From Candidatus Stammera capleta (GTDB taxonomy: Bacteria > Pseudomonadota > Gammaproteobacteria > Enterobacterales > Enterobacteriaceae), in NCBI GenBank assembly GCA_015134075.1, contig CP062308.1, positions 219,360-283,359 of the forward strand: a DNA stretch of 64,000 nucleotides, written 5' to 3'. The position numbers and the translations under genes were made by a program. The stretch's first letter is position 1. Every line of letters starts with the position of its first letter. The notes beneath the pieces are model-generated. The model was not told the origin of the DNA, made no database searches, and was given only the letters and a program-made list of their open reading frames with translations. Positions 12,803 through 23,556 of this stretch are shown piece after piece.

Positions 12803-13372
12803 TTATTTATTTGAATTTAATATATTTTGTATATTTTTAAAATTTTTTTTTTTTATTCATATTTTTATATATTTTATAGATTTTTTTATAGATTTATATA
12901 TTAATTTTTTTTCTTTTTTATTTGGTATTGATAGTACAAATTCTTTTAGTTTATTTTTTTCTTTTGGATATCCGATTCCTATTCTTAATTGATAAAAATT
13001 ATTTTTTTTTAATTTTAAAAGTATATTTTTTATTCCATTATGTGTACTTTTATTTGCAAAATTATTTTTTATTTTTATATATCCTGGTTTTAAATTTATT
13101 TCATCATGAACAATTAATATTTCTTTATTTTTTATTTTTAATTTTTTTTTTATTTTTTTTATTTTTTTACCACATTCATTTATATATGATAATGGAGTAT
13201 ATAGATATATTTTTTTTTTATTTATATATTTATAATATATTTTTCCAAATTTTATATTTTTATTATATTTTTTATTTATTATTTTATTTATTAATCATAC
13301 TCCAACATTATGTCTTGTATTAATTAATTTTTTTTTTTTATTTCCTATACCTATTATTATTTTTATACACAT
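12803..13372 (-). CDS. pth: Peptidyl-tRNA hydrolase
   Basis: Rescues tRNAs from prematurely released peptidyl-tRNA. It is 189 residues; E. coli Pth has 194. Two TGA codons interrupt the frame (NVGVWLIN and KIWIKKK), so it is easy to miss. Visible: GIGN then LINTRHNVGVW, with the catalytic His in RHN; LIVHDEINLKPG with the catalytic Asp; STHNGIKNI; and LRIGIGYP. The family loop around Met67-Asn68 reads SYINECG, so the Met is replaced by Ile. Start ATG at 13370-13372; an alternative close start is not evident. Confidence 0.9.
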
Positions 13373-13455
13373 AGTTATTATATATATTATTATTTATTTG
13401 TTTTTTTTGAAATTATATAGAATTATATTTATAATTAATTTAATATTTTAATATT

Positions 13456-14553
13456 ATGATAGATATTAATGATATTGATATTAATTTTATAAAAAAAAAA
13501 TTAAATAAAATTAGTTTAAAATTAAATAATACTTTATTTTATAATAATAAAAATTATATTTTATTAAGTCGTAAATATAAAATATTATATAAGATAAATA
13601 AATATTATAATAATTTAATTAAATATAATAAAGAGTTAAATTTTGCTAAATTATTATATTTAGATAAAGAATTTAAAGATTTAGCTAAAGAAGAAATATT
13701 TAAATTAAATAATTTAATTATTTATTGTAATAATAAATTAAATAAATATTATTTATATTTAAATAAAGATAATAATTTAGATAAATTAAATAAATTAAAT
13801 GTATATTTAGAAATACACGCTGGAACTGGAGGAAATGAAGCTTCATTATTTGTTTTAGATTTGTTTAAAATGTATATTAAATATGCTGAATATATGAATT
13901 GAAAAATAAAATTAATTAATGTTAATGAAAATTATCCAAATGGATATAAAGAAATACTTTTTAAAATCATCGGTTTTAATGTTTATAATAATTTAAAATT
14001 TGAATCTGGAGGTCATAGAGTTCAGCGTGTTCCTATTACTGAATCTCAAGGAAGAGTTCATACTTCTACTTGTTTAGTTGCTGTAATTCCTGATATTCCT
14101 AAAAAAGATTTGCCTATTATAAAAAATGAAGATATTAAAATTGATACTTTTAGATCATCTGGATCTGGAGGTCAACATGTTAATACTACTAATTCTGCTG
14201 TTAGATTAACACATATTCCTACTGGAATAGTTGTTGAATGTCAACAAGAAAGGTCACAGCATAAAAATAAATCTAGAGCTTTAGATGTTTTAAAAGCTAG
14301 AATATATAATTTTGAGTTATCTAAAATAAAGAAAAAAGAACATAATAATAAAAAAAAATTATTAGGAACTGGTTTTAGAGGAGATAGAAATAGAACTTAT
14401 AATTTTATTCAAAATAGAGTTACTGATCATAGAATAAATTTAACTATTCATTCTTTATATGAAATTTTAAATGGTAAGTTATATTTATTAATAAAACCTT
14501 TATTAAAAAAGTTTAATAAATTTAATTATGAAAATATCAAAATGGTTAAGTAA
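13456..14553 (+). CDS. prfA: Peptide chain release factor 1
   Basis: Reads UAA and UAG and triggers peptide release. It is 365 residues; E. coli RF1 has 360. The recognition tripeptide PxT appears as PIT in [14 protein letters not shown], and the catalytic GGQ is in [17 protein letters not shown]. The frame contains one TGA as Trp at 13900-13902. RF1 does not read UGA, so a genome that has this factor and lacks RF2 can use UGA for Trp; RF2 is not in this window. It overlaps prmC, whose product methylates the GGQ glutamine. Confidence 0.97.
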
Positions 14554-15358
14554 AGTTTTTTTATATGTTTATAAAAATAAATATATATATAATGAATCTT
14601 TACTTATTATAAAATTTGTTTTAAAAAAAAAATATCATTGAATTATGTTAAATAAAAATTATTTTTTAAATGAAAAAGAATTAGAAATGTTAAATTTTTT
14701 TTTTATTAATAGATTAAAAGGTTTTCCTTTAAGTTATTTATTTAATAAATGTTATTTTTTTTCCATTAAATATAAAATTTATTATGATATTTTTATTCCT
14801 AGATTTGATACTGAAATAATGGTAAAGTATGCTATGAATTTACTAAGTAAAAATAATTATTATGAAGTTTTAGATCTTGGTACTGGTTGTGGAGTTATAG
14901 CTTTATCTATAGCTAATAAATTTAGTAATATAAAAGTTTTTGGTGTTGATATAAATATTTCTGCTTTAAAATTATCTATATATAATGCATTAAAAATGAA
15001 TTTAAATAACGTATTTTTTTTTAAAAGTAATTGATTTTCTAATATAAATAAGAATTTTAATTTAATTATTAGTAATCCTCCTTATATTAATAAAAATATT
15101 ACTTTTAATTGTAATAATAATGATTTAAAATATGAATCTTATTATTCTTTATATTCTAAATTTAATGGAATTAGGGATATATTTTATATAATAAATAATG
15201 CATATAATTACTTATATAAAAATGGTTGATTAATTTTAGAACATTCTATATTTAATAGAAAATATATTTTAAAAAAATTTAAAAAAAAATATATTAATAT
15301 TTTTTCATATAAAAGTTATATAAATAATTATTGTTTTGTTGCTGGACAGAAAAAATAA
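14528..15358 (+). CDS. prmC: Release-factor glutamine methyltransferase
   Basis: SAM-dependent N5-methylation of the GGQ glutamine of release factors. It is 276 residues; E. coli has 277. Visible motifs: [10 protein letters not shown] (family IPRPDTE), [16 protein letters not shown] for SAM, and IISNPPYI, the NPPY catalytic motif. TGA supplies Trp at YHWIML, SNWFSN and NGWLILEH. The start ATG at 14528 gives MKISKWLSK, with a TGG Trp, and makes a 26-base overlap with prfA; the overlap points to translational coupling. The stop is 6 bases from the convergent argS stop. Confidence 0.93.
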
Positions 15359-15364
15359 TTTATT

Positions 15365-17083
15365 TTACATTTTTTTCAATACAGGTATTCCTAATAATGA
15401 TAGGCATATTTTTATTGTTTTTCCTATTATTGATATTATTTTTAATTTACTATTTTTTATTTCTTTATTTTTTATAGATTTTATTTTTTCTTTTTCATAA
15501 AATTTAGAAAAATATTTTGTTATTTTATATAAAAAATTACATATTATATGTGGACTATTATTATTAGATGATTCATTTATTATTTGTTTTAAATTATATA
15601 TTTTTTTTATTATGTTCAATTCTAAATTATTTATTTTTTTAATTTTTAATTTTTTATTACAGTAACTTATAGTTTTATTATTTTTCTTAAGAAGAGATAC
15701 TATTCTTGTGTATGCATATTGTATATATGGTCCAGTATTATTATTAAATGATAATATTTGTTTTATATTGAAAATATAATTTTTTATTCTATTTCTGGAT
15801 AAATCCATATATTTTATTGCACTTATAGTTATTTTTTTTGATATATTATTTATTTGTGATTTACTATATATTTTTTTATATTTTTTATTTATTTTTTTTT
15901 TTGCTTCTTTAAATATTTTTCTTATTATTTTTTTTATTTTTATATTTTTTCCATTTCTTGTTTTAAATGGTTTTCCTGATTTATTTAAAATTGTTCCAAA
16001 ATCACAATGTATTAATTTTGTTTTTTTTGAAACATATTTTGATTTTTTTGCAACAAAAAAAATTTTTTTCATATATTCTTTTTGTCTAGAATCTATTACA
16101 TATATTATTTTCTTAGGTTTATATGTTTCATATCTATATTTTATACATGTTATATCTGTTGTTGCATATAAATAAGCTCCATCTTTTTTTTTTATTATTA
16201 ATGGATATGTATTTTTATTTTTATTTATATTTATTATTATAGCATTATTATTTTTTTCTGCTATTTTTTTTTTTCTTAGATCTTTTATAATATTTGGTAT
16301 CATTTTTTTATAGAAGCTTTCACCAAATATATTTTTTTTATGTAAATTTATTTTTAGATATTTATATATTTTTTGATTTTCTAATATAGTTATATTAGTT
16401 ATTTTTTTTCATATTTTAATTATTTTAGGATTATTGTTTTGAAGTTGTACTACATTATATTTACATTTTTTATAAAATTTTTTTTTTTTATTAAATTCTA
16501 TTTGTGCTTTTTTATATATTTTTTCTAAAAAACTTATTTTCTTTATTTTTTTTTCTAGTTTATTTATTTTTATTCATGTTGTTATTATTCCAAATTGTGT
16601 TCCTCAGTCTCCTATGTGATTTATTCTTATTACTTTATATCCTAAAAAAGAAAATATATTTGCTATACTATCACCTATTATTGTAGATCTTAAGTGACCT
16701 ATATGCATTGATTTTGCTATATTAGGAGATGAATAATCTATTATTATTTTTTCTTTTTTGTTTTTTTTAATACCAAAATTTTTTTTATATGATTGTTTAT
16801 TTATTATATTTATAAATATTTTTTTTTTTATATATATATTTATAAAACCTATTTTAATTATTTCTGTTTTTTTAATTATTTTATTTAATTTTATTTTTTT
16901 ATTTATTAATTCTGTTAAATATTTTATATTTATTTTTTCTTTTTTTGCTATATTTATTATTCCATTTATCTGATAATCTCCAAATTTTTTATTATTATAT
17001 ATTTTATAATTATATTTTTTTTTTATATTTATTAATTTTAAAGTATTTTTAATATTTTTTTCTATTATTTTTTTTATATCCAT
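15365..17083 (-). CDS. argS: Arginyl-tRNA synthetase
   Basis: Class I synthetase for tRNA-Arg. It is 572 residues; E. coli has 577. HIGH is at residues 127-130 in [26 protein letters not shown] follows, with W as TGA at 16604. Other landmarks are [13 protein letters not shown], the region [11 protein letters not shown] that replaces the canonical KMSKS loop in this family, and the C-terminal DALR domain from about [12 protein letters not shown]. The gene is diverged to Lys/Ile-rich sequence outside motifs. The 78-bp spacer to aspS must hold both divergent promoters. Confidence 0.95.
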
Positions 17084-17161
17084 TTTAATATATTGTTTGT
17101 CATTTATTATTATATGTATAATACATTATATTTTAATTAATTATATTAAATTTTTAAATAT

Positions 17162-18838
17162 ATGCGTAAATATTGTAATGATTTTTCTATTGATGATATT
17201 AATAAAGTTGTAAAATTATACGGTTGAGTTAGTAATATACGTATTTTAAAGTGTTTAATTTTTATTATTTTGAAAGATTCTACTGGATATATACAAATTT
17301 TAGTAAAAAAAAATAATAATAAATTATGAAATTTATCTTTATCTTTAAGTATAGAATCTTGTATAGGAATTAAAGGAATTATTAAAAAAAAATATATTAA
17401 AGGTAATAAAAATAATAAGGATATAGAAATTGTTTTAAGTAGTATTAAAATATTTAATTATTCTAAATCTTTACCTTTAGATATGTTTAGTTGTAATTCT
17501 AATTTAGTTAAATATAAGTATCGTTATTTAGATTTAAGAAAACCAGAAATTTTAAATATATTTAAAAATAAATCTGATATTAAATTTTTTATTCATAAAT
17601 TTTTTAATAAATTTGGTTTTTTAGATATAGAAACGCCTTTTTTATCTAAATCTTTTCCTGAAGGAGCTAATGATTATATTGTTCAAAGTAGAATTTATAG
17701 TAACAAGTTTTATTCTTTACCTCAATCTCCTCAAATTTTTAAACAATTATTAATGATATCAGGAATAAATAAATATTATCAAATAGTTAAATGTTTTAGA
17801 GATGAAGATTTAAGAATTGATAGACAGTCTGAATTTACTCAAATTGATATAGAATTATCTTTTTTTAATTTTAATGATATTCGTTTTTTTGTAGAAAAAT
17901 TAATTTGTGATTTATGATTGAATTTTAAAAAAATTAATATTAGTTTAAATTTTCCATTATTAGATTATAATGATTCTATTGATTTGTATGGTACTGATAA
18001 ACCTGATTTAAGAAATTCTTTAAAATTTAATAAAAATATTTCTATTTTTTTAAAAAAAGGTATTTTAAGTGAATTTAAATTATGTTTTATTAAAAGTATT
18101 ATTATAGATAATTATTTTGGTGATTTAAATTTAAATTTTTTATTTGATTATTTAAAAAAAAAAAATGTATATTGTTATTTATGTATAAGAATAATATCTA
18201 AAATTAATGGTATATATAATTATAAGTTTAATGGAAAATATTTTTGTGATAATGATTGAGTTTTAAATTTTTTAAAAAAATTTGATATTAAATCAAATAG
18301 TTTAATTTTAATTTTTATATTAAAAAAAGAATATTCTGAAAAAGATATTATAGATATAAGAAATTTTTTAAGTGATTATTTTAATTTTAAAAGAAAAAGT
18401 GGTTTTTTTCCTGTTTGAATTGTTAATTTTCCTATGTTTTTTATTGACAAAAATAAAAATATTAGTACTCATCATCATCCTTTTACTAAACCTTTTAATG
18501 AGAATGATTTATATAAATCAAATTATTTAGATATTATATCATCTTCTTATGATTTAGTTATAAATGGTTATGAGATTGGAAGTGGTTCTAAAAGAATAAA
18601 TAATTTTAATATTCAAAAAAAAGTTTTTGATATTCTTAATATTAGTAAATCAATTCAAATTAAAAAATATGGTTTTTTTTTAGAAGCTTTAAAATATGGA
18701 ACTCCTCCTCATTTAGGTATAGCTTTGGGTTTAGATAGAATAGTTATGTTATTAAATAATATTTTAGATATAAAAAGTGTTATTGCATTTCCTAAAACTT
18801 CTTCTGGTATTTGTTTATTAACTGAAGCTCCTGATTAA
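17162..18838 (+). CDS. aspS: Aspartyl-tRNA synthetase
   Basis: Class II synthetase for tRNA-Asp. It is 558 residues; E. coli AspS has 590, and the last 30 or so residues are lost. Clear landmarks: N-terminal OB-fold KLYGWVSNIR, YRYLDLRKPE, FLDIETPFLSKSFPEGANDY, FYSLPQSPQIFKQLLM, motif 2 CFRDEDLRIDRQSEFTQID, and motif 3 KYGTPPHLGIALGLDRIVM. The frame has TGA Trp codons at YGWVS, KLWNL, DLWLN, DWVL and PVWIV. Since tRNA-Asn is charged by a separate AsnS encoded at 23.6 kb, a discriminating AspS is expected if that gene is functional. Confidence 0.96.
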
Positions 18839-18967
18839 TTTTATTATAAAATTTTTTTTTATTTTTTAAAAAGTATTATATAAATAATATTTATTATTTT
18901 ATTTGAATTATTTTTTATTTATGATAATATATTAATAGATTATATTTTATTTTAAAAGGTAATGTTA

Positions 18968-19180
18968 ATGTCAACAAGAGTAAAAGGTAATGTTAAATGG
19001 TTTAATGAATCTAAAGGTTTTGGATTTATTACTCCAGTAAATAGCGATAAAGATGTTTTTGTTCATTTTTCTGCTATTCAAAGTAGTGGTTTTAAAACTT
19101 TAACAGAAGGTCAATCTGTTGAATTTGAAATTACTGATGGCGCTAAAGGTCCATCAGCTATAAATGTTGTTCCTTTGTAA
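18968..19180 (+). CDS. cspE: Cold-shock-domain RNA chaperone (CspE/CspC type)
   Basis: Small single-strand nucleic-acid binding protein, RNA chaperone and antiterminator in the CspA family. It is 70 residues. RNP1 is KGFGFITP and RNP2 VFVHFSAIQ; the sequence follows E. coli CspE closely throughout, making it one of the best conserved proteins here. Its Trp in [10 protein letters not shown] is TGG, not TGA. Start: an ATG at 18962 is in frame, but AAGGT at 18956-18960 is only one base away from it and 7 bases from the ATG at 18968, so 18968 is chosen. A weak TTGAAT / TAATAT promoter-like pair lies near 18903-18930. Confidence 0.93.
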   Translation: MSTRVKGNVKWFNESKGFGFITPVNSDKDVFVHFSAIQSSGFKTLTEGQSVEFEITDGAKGPSAINVVPL

Positions 19181-19242
19181 AAAATATTTATTATGGAGAT
19201 TTTGGTTTAAGTATTTAAGTATTTAATTATTTATAATTAGTT

Positions 19243-19322
19243 ATAGTACTATTTGTGAATTATTTAAAATATTTATCATTTATTTATTGATAATTTATAT
19301 TAAATAATTCATATTGTACTAT
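19243..19322. terminator. Long imperfect palindrome between convergent cspE and telomerase-like gene
   Basis: About 80 bases fold back on themselves. ATAGTAC (19243-19249) pairs with GTACTAT (19316-19322), GAATTATTTAA with TTAAATAATTC, and ATCA with TGAT around a short apex, separated by AT internal loops. It sits exactly between the cspE stop and the stop of the convergent gene, whose TAG lies inside the distal arm. A bidirectional terminator or 3'-end stabiliser is the simplest reading. Confidence 0.55.
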
Positions 19323-20881
19323 TTATTTTTGTATATTATTTTTTTTATTTGTTTATTTTTTAGGATGTATCTATTTTTTATTTTTTCTTGTAGTATATAT
19401 TTTGATATATATTTTATATATTTTTGTATTAATATTGTATTAAATCCAAATTTTCTTAATATATAGTTATTTATAATTCTATTTGGTTGTTTTTTTATTA
19501 TATTTTTTGTTATATTATGTATTCTGTATGTTTTTTTTCTTTTTATTATTTTTTCTTGAATTTTTTTATCTATATTACATAAATTTATATATCTTATATT
19601 TTTTTGTTTTTTTGGTTTTCATATTTTTGAATAATTTAAGATTTTAAATCTTTTATAATATATTTGACTATATATATTTGTATGTCCAAGAATTTTATAT
19701 AAAAACATATCTTCATCATATTTTTTTCATTTTTTTTCTTCTTTAAATCATTTTTTTAGTGATATTGATGAATATATAGATCTACTATCTTTATATGTAC
19801 TTTTTTTATTTTTAAAAAATAGTTTTACTCATTTATTAAATGAAGGAGATAAATAATTACTTATTTGTTGATTTTGTGATATATATTTTTTTTTTTTTGT
19901 TTTATTAATTATATTTTTTATTATTTTTGAATTTCTTAAATCATTTATCTTTTTTATAAAAAAAATATTATCAAATATTAATATATATATATAATATTTT
20001 TTTTTATTTTTTTTTGCTTGACCTTTAAATTTTATTTTTTCTTTATTTTTTGATATTTCAAATTTACCAGTTTTAATTATTTCTATCATTCTTCTTCCAG
20101 ATATTGCTGATAAACAAAATGATAATGATGCTATTTCATTTATTTTATTTAAATTTATATTTGTTGTTAATATATTATATATATTTTGTATATAATTTTT
20201 ATAATTTATTATAATTATATTTTTTTTTTTATTTTTTAGATTTTGATATGATATTTTTTTAAATAGATTAAATTTTCTTTTTCCTACTTTTAAATGAAAT
20301 AATATTTCATGATTTATTTTTAATTTTTTTATTTTTTTAAATAATATTTTTCCTTCTTGAATTTTATTTATTATTTTTTTATTAGATTCAAATCATGATT
20401 TTTTTATAAGTTGTTTTGTTTCTTTTTTTCATTCGGGTATTTTTTTAATTATTTTTTTTATTATTTTTTTATTATTTTTTGAGTCTATTTTTATTTCATT
20501 TAGTAATTTTATTAATAAATCTATATTAATTAATTTTTTATTTATTTTTTTTATTTTTAAAAATATATTTTTTATTTTTTTATTATTAAAAATCAAATTT
20601 ATTTCTTTTCTAAAATATTTAAATTTTTTTTTAAATATTTTTATTTTTTTTTTTAAAAAATGATGTTTTTTTTCTATGAATTGTTTTCTAGCTCTAGATA
20701 TATATGATATGTATGTATTTAATGATATATTTTTATTTATTTTTTTTTTAAAATTATTTGCTAATTTATTATATATTTTTGTTTTTTTTGTTTTTGTTAT
20801 CTTATATCTTTCAATTTTTAAAATATCTTTTTTTAATTTTTTTATATAATAAGAAAAATTTTTTTTTTTAATATTTATCAT
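19319..20881 (-). CDS. telN: Protelomerase (hairpin-telomere resolvase), phage N15 TelN/TelK type
   Basis: Cuts a palindromic double-stranded site and rejoins each strand to its complement, leaving two covalently closed hairpin ends. It is 520 residues; TelN is about 630, and the acidic C-terminal tail is missing. Shared stretches with TelN: YISRARKQF plus KKHHF, KLKINHEILFHL, LSFCLSAISGRRMIEI, GQAKK, FNKWVKLFF, YKDSRSIY, YDEDMFLYKILGH and YYKRFKILNYSKIWKP. Catalytic candidates: Arg263/264, Lys290/291, Lys364, Arg367, His400 and Tyr409. The Arg-His (33) and His-Tyr (9) spacings equal those of TelK (Arg383, His416, Tyr425, from memory). Six Trp codons (151, 163, 351, 378, 385, 421) are all TGA, so the gene is adapted to this host. 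It begins 5 bases from the palindromes. Family assignment is strong; activity is inferred. Confidence 0.95.
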
Positions 20882-20885
20882 AATT

Positions 20886-20945
20886 ATTATTGTAACATAT
20901 TATATAAATATACATATGTATATTTATATAATATGTTACAATAAT
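20886..20945. repeat. Perfect 60-bp palindrome, candidate telomere on resolvase side
   Basis: The symmetry axis is between 20915 and 20916. The inner 50 bases (20891-20940) run from TGTAACATATTATAT to ATATAATATGTTACA, and five more base pairs match on each side (ATTAT/ATAAT). The centre reads TATACATATGTATA. Symmetry fails at 20885/20946. The left flank leads directly into the resolvase start codon at 20881. Read as an unfolded hairpin telomere or resolution target; no stem loop of this length is needed as a terminator here because the gene starts, rather than ends, at this side. Confidence 0.85.
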
Positions 20946-21086
20946 TGTTTTTATTTCTTATTTTTTATATGATTTTTTTGTTTTTTAAAATGTAACATAT
21001 TATATAAATATACATATGTATATTTATATAATATGTTACATTTTAAAAAACAAAAAAATCATATAAAAAATAAGAAATAAAAACAA
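20945..21086. repeat. Perfect 142-bp palindrome, candidate telomere on gapA side
   Basis: The axis is between 21015 and 21016. It contains the same 50-bp core as the neighbouring palindrome (20991-21040) plus 46 bases on each side that are exact reverse complements. After that, positions 20944-20941 and 21087-21090 match at only two of four sites. The outer arm leads into the 3' end of gapA, 21 bases on. The two palindromes abut, sharing base 20945, and their centres are exactly 100 bases apart. It is interpreted as the second telomere unfolded, or as a duplicated resolution site. Confidence 0.85.
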
Positions 21087-21107
21087 CTACAAATACAAAT
21101 ATTATAA

Positions 21108-22109
<1,002 letters not shown>

Positions 22110-22114
22110 ATTAT

Positions 22115-22120
22115 CTCCTT
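22115..22120 (-). promoter_or_regulatory. Strong ribosome binding site of gapA
   Basis: AAGGAG on the minus strand, 5 bases before the gapA ATG. Most genes in this window have only weak or unrecognisable Shine-Dalgarno sequences, so this one marks gapA as highly translated and confirms its start. Confidence 0.75.
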
Positions 22121-22308
22121 AAATAAATATATAATTATATATAATAATATATTTAAAACATTTAGTAAAATTATATTAATATAATTTTAAAATCTTTATA
22201 TATATAAATAAATTAAATATAAATAAAATATTATAAATAAATACATAAAAATCTAAAATAAATAAATAATATAAAACTTTATTAATTTTAATTTATTTAT
22301 AAAAAAAA

Positions 22309-22773
22309 TTATAAATCATTACGATTAGGATTTTTAGCTGATAAAAAAGCTATCTCATCACATTTATCATTATAAAAATTTTTATTATGACTTTTAATCA
22401 AATTTCATTTAATTTTATTTTTAAAAAAAATTATTCTATTATATATAATAATTCATAAATCTATATTTTTAATAAACTTATTATTAGAATTTCTTCAAAA
22501 ATTTAATCTTCATAAATAAATTCAATTATTTATACCACTATATAAATAATTACTATCAGTAAAAACATTTAAAAAAAAATCAAAATTTATATAACGTAAA
22601 ATAAAATTTAAAGGTAAAATAATAGCCATTAATTCCATTCTATTATTAGTGGTATAATAATAACCAGCTTTAAAAATTATTTCTTTACTATTTATTTTTA
22701 AAATAGCAGCGCATCCACCAGGACCTGGATTATTAATGCATGATCCATCAGTATAAACAATTAATTTTAACAT
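22309..22773 (-). CDS. rnhA: Ribonuclease HI
   Basis: Cleaves RNA in RNA-DNA hybrids, needed to clear primers and R-loops. It is 154 residues; E. coli has 155. The acidic catalytic residues are seen in YTDGSC, NRMELMA, FTDSNY and CDEIAFLSA. The frame carries many Trp as TGA in the basic-protrusion region (NNWIYLWRLNFWRNS, DLWIIIY, IKWNLIK), which leaves only the first half as an ordinary open frame. It is divergent from dnaQ over a 40-bp gap, as in E. coli. Confidence 0.94.
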
Positions 22774-22813
22774 ATTAATTAAACAATTTATTATACACTA
22801 TAAATTAAATAAT

Positions 22814-23530
22814 ATGAATATTAAAATAGCGTTAGATATAGAAACAACAGGAATGAATTTAATAGAAAAAAAACATTTTATAGGTCATAAAATAATAGAA
22901 ATAGGAGCGATACAAATTATAAATAGAAAAATAACAAAAAAAAAATTACATTTCTATATAAATCCTATGAGAAAAATAGAAAAAAAAGCATACGAAATTC
23001 ATGGAATAAAAAATAATTTCTTAATAGATAAACCAAAATTTAAAGATATTGCAGATAAACTAATAAAATTTATAAAAAATAAAGAAATAATTATACATAA
23101 TGCAAATTTTGATATAGGTTTTATAGAATATGAATTAAAATTAATAAATCATAAAATAAAAAAAATAAAAAATATATGTAAAATAACAGATACATTATCT
23201 ATAGCTAGAAAAATATTTCCAAGAAAAAAAAATAATCTAAATGCATTAGCAGAAAGATACAAAATAAATTTAAATGAAAGAAAAAAACATGGAGCATTAA
23301 TAGATTCAAAAATATTAGCAAAAGTTTTTTTATACATGACAACAAAACAAAAAAAAATAAATTTTTTAAAAAAAAATAAAAAAATTCAAAATATAATTTT
23401 AAAAAAAAAAAATATTATAAAAAAAAAAAAAAATAAAAAAAAAAAAATAAATAAAAAACATATATATTTTTTAAAATATATAAAAAAAAAATATAAAAAA
23501 TGTATATGATTAGAAAATAATTATAAATAA
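22814..23530 (+). CDS. dnaQ: DNA polymerase III epsilon subunit (proofreading exonuclease)
   Basis: 3'-5' exonuclease of the replicative polymerase. It is 238 residues; E. coli has 243. DEDDh motifs: ALDIETTG (residues about 6-13), HNANFDIGFIEYE, and HGALIDSKILA with the catalytic His and Asp. The segment linking to the polymerase alpha subunit is an almost pure Lys/Asn/Ile tract (about 185-220), so its clamp- and alpha-binding sequences are unrecognisable. One TGA near the end gives W before LENNYK. Retention of proofreading is notable for such a reduced genome. Confidence 0.94.
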
Positions 23531-23556
23531 TAATAAATTATTAATTAGGAATAAAC

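Noticed and set aside
12922-13323. Phe/Leu-rich open frame on the + strand over pth
   Set aside because: It is the shadow of pth on the opposite strand; similar Phe/Leu/Ile-rich frames (for example 24058-24573 minus, 56230-56730 minus, 10529-10819 plus) also mirror A-rich genes and match no family.
18900-18935. Sigma-70 promoter of cspE as a firm feature
   Set aside because: TTGAAT and TAATAT-like boxes are expected by chance everywhere in DNA this AT-rich; kept only as a remark in the cspE entry.
20886-21086. CRISPR array or IS terminal repeats
   Set aside because: There are only two units, each internally palindromic, with no spacers, no cas gene and no transposase; the adjacent protelomerase gives a better explanation.
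20886-21086. Palindromes as a simple rho-independent terminator of gapA
   Set aside because: A 142-bp perfect duplex with a duplicated 50-bp core is far beyond terminator size, has no GC stem, and is shared with the upstream side of a gene start.
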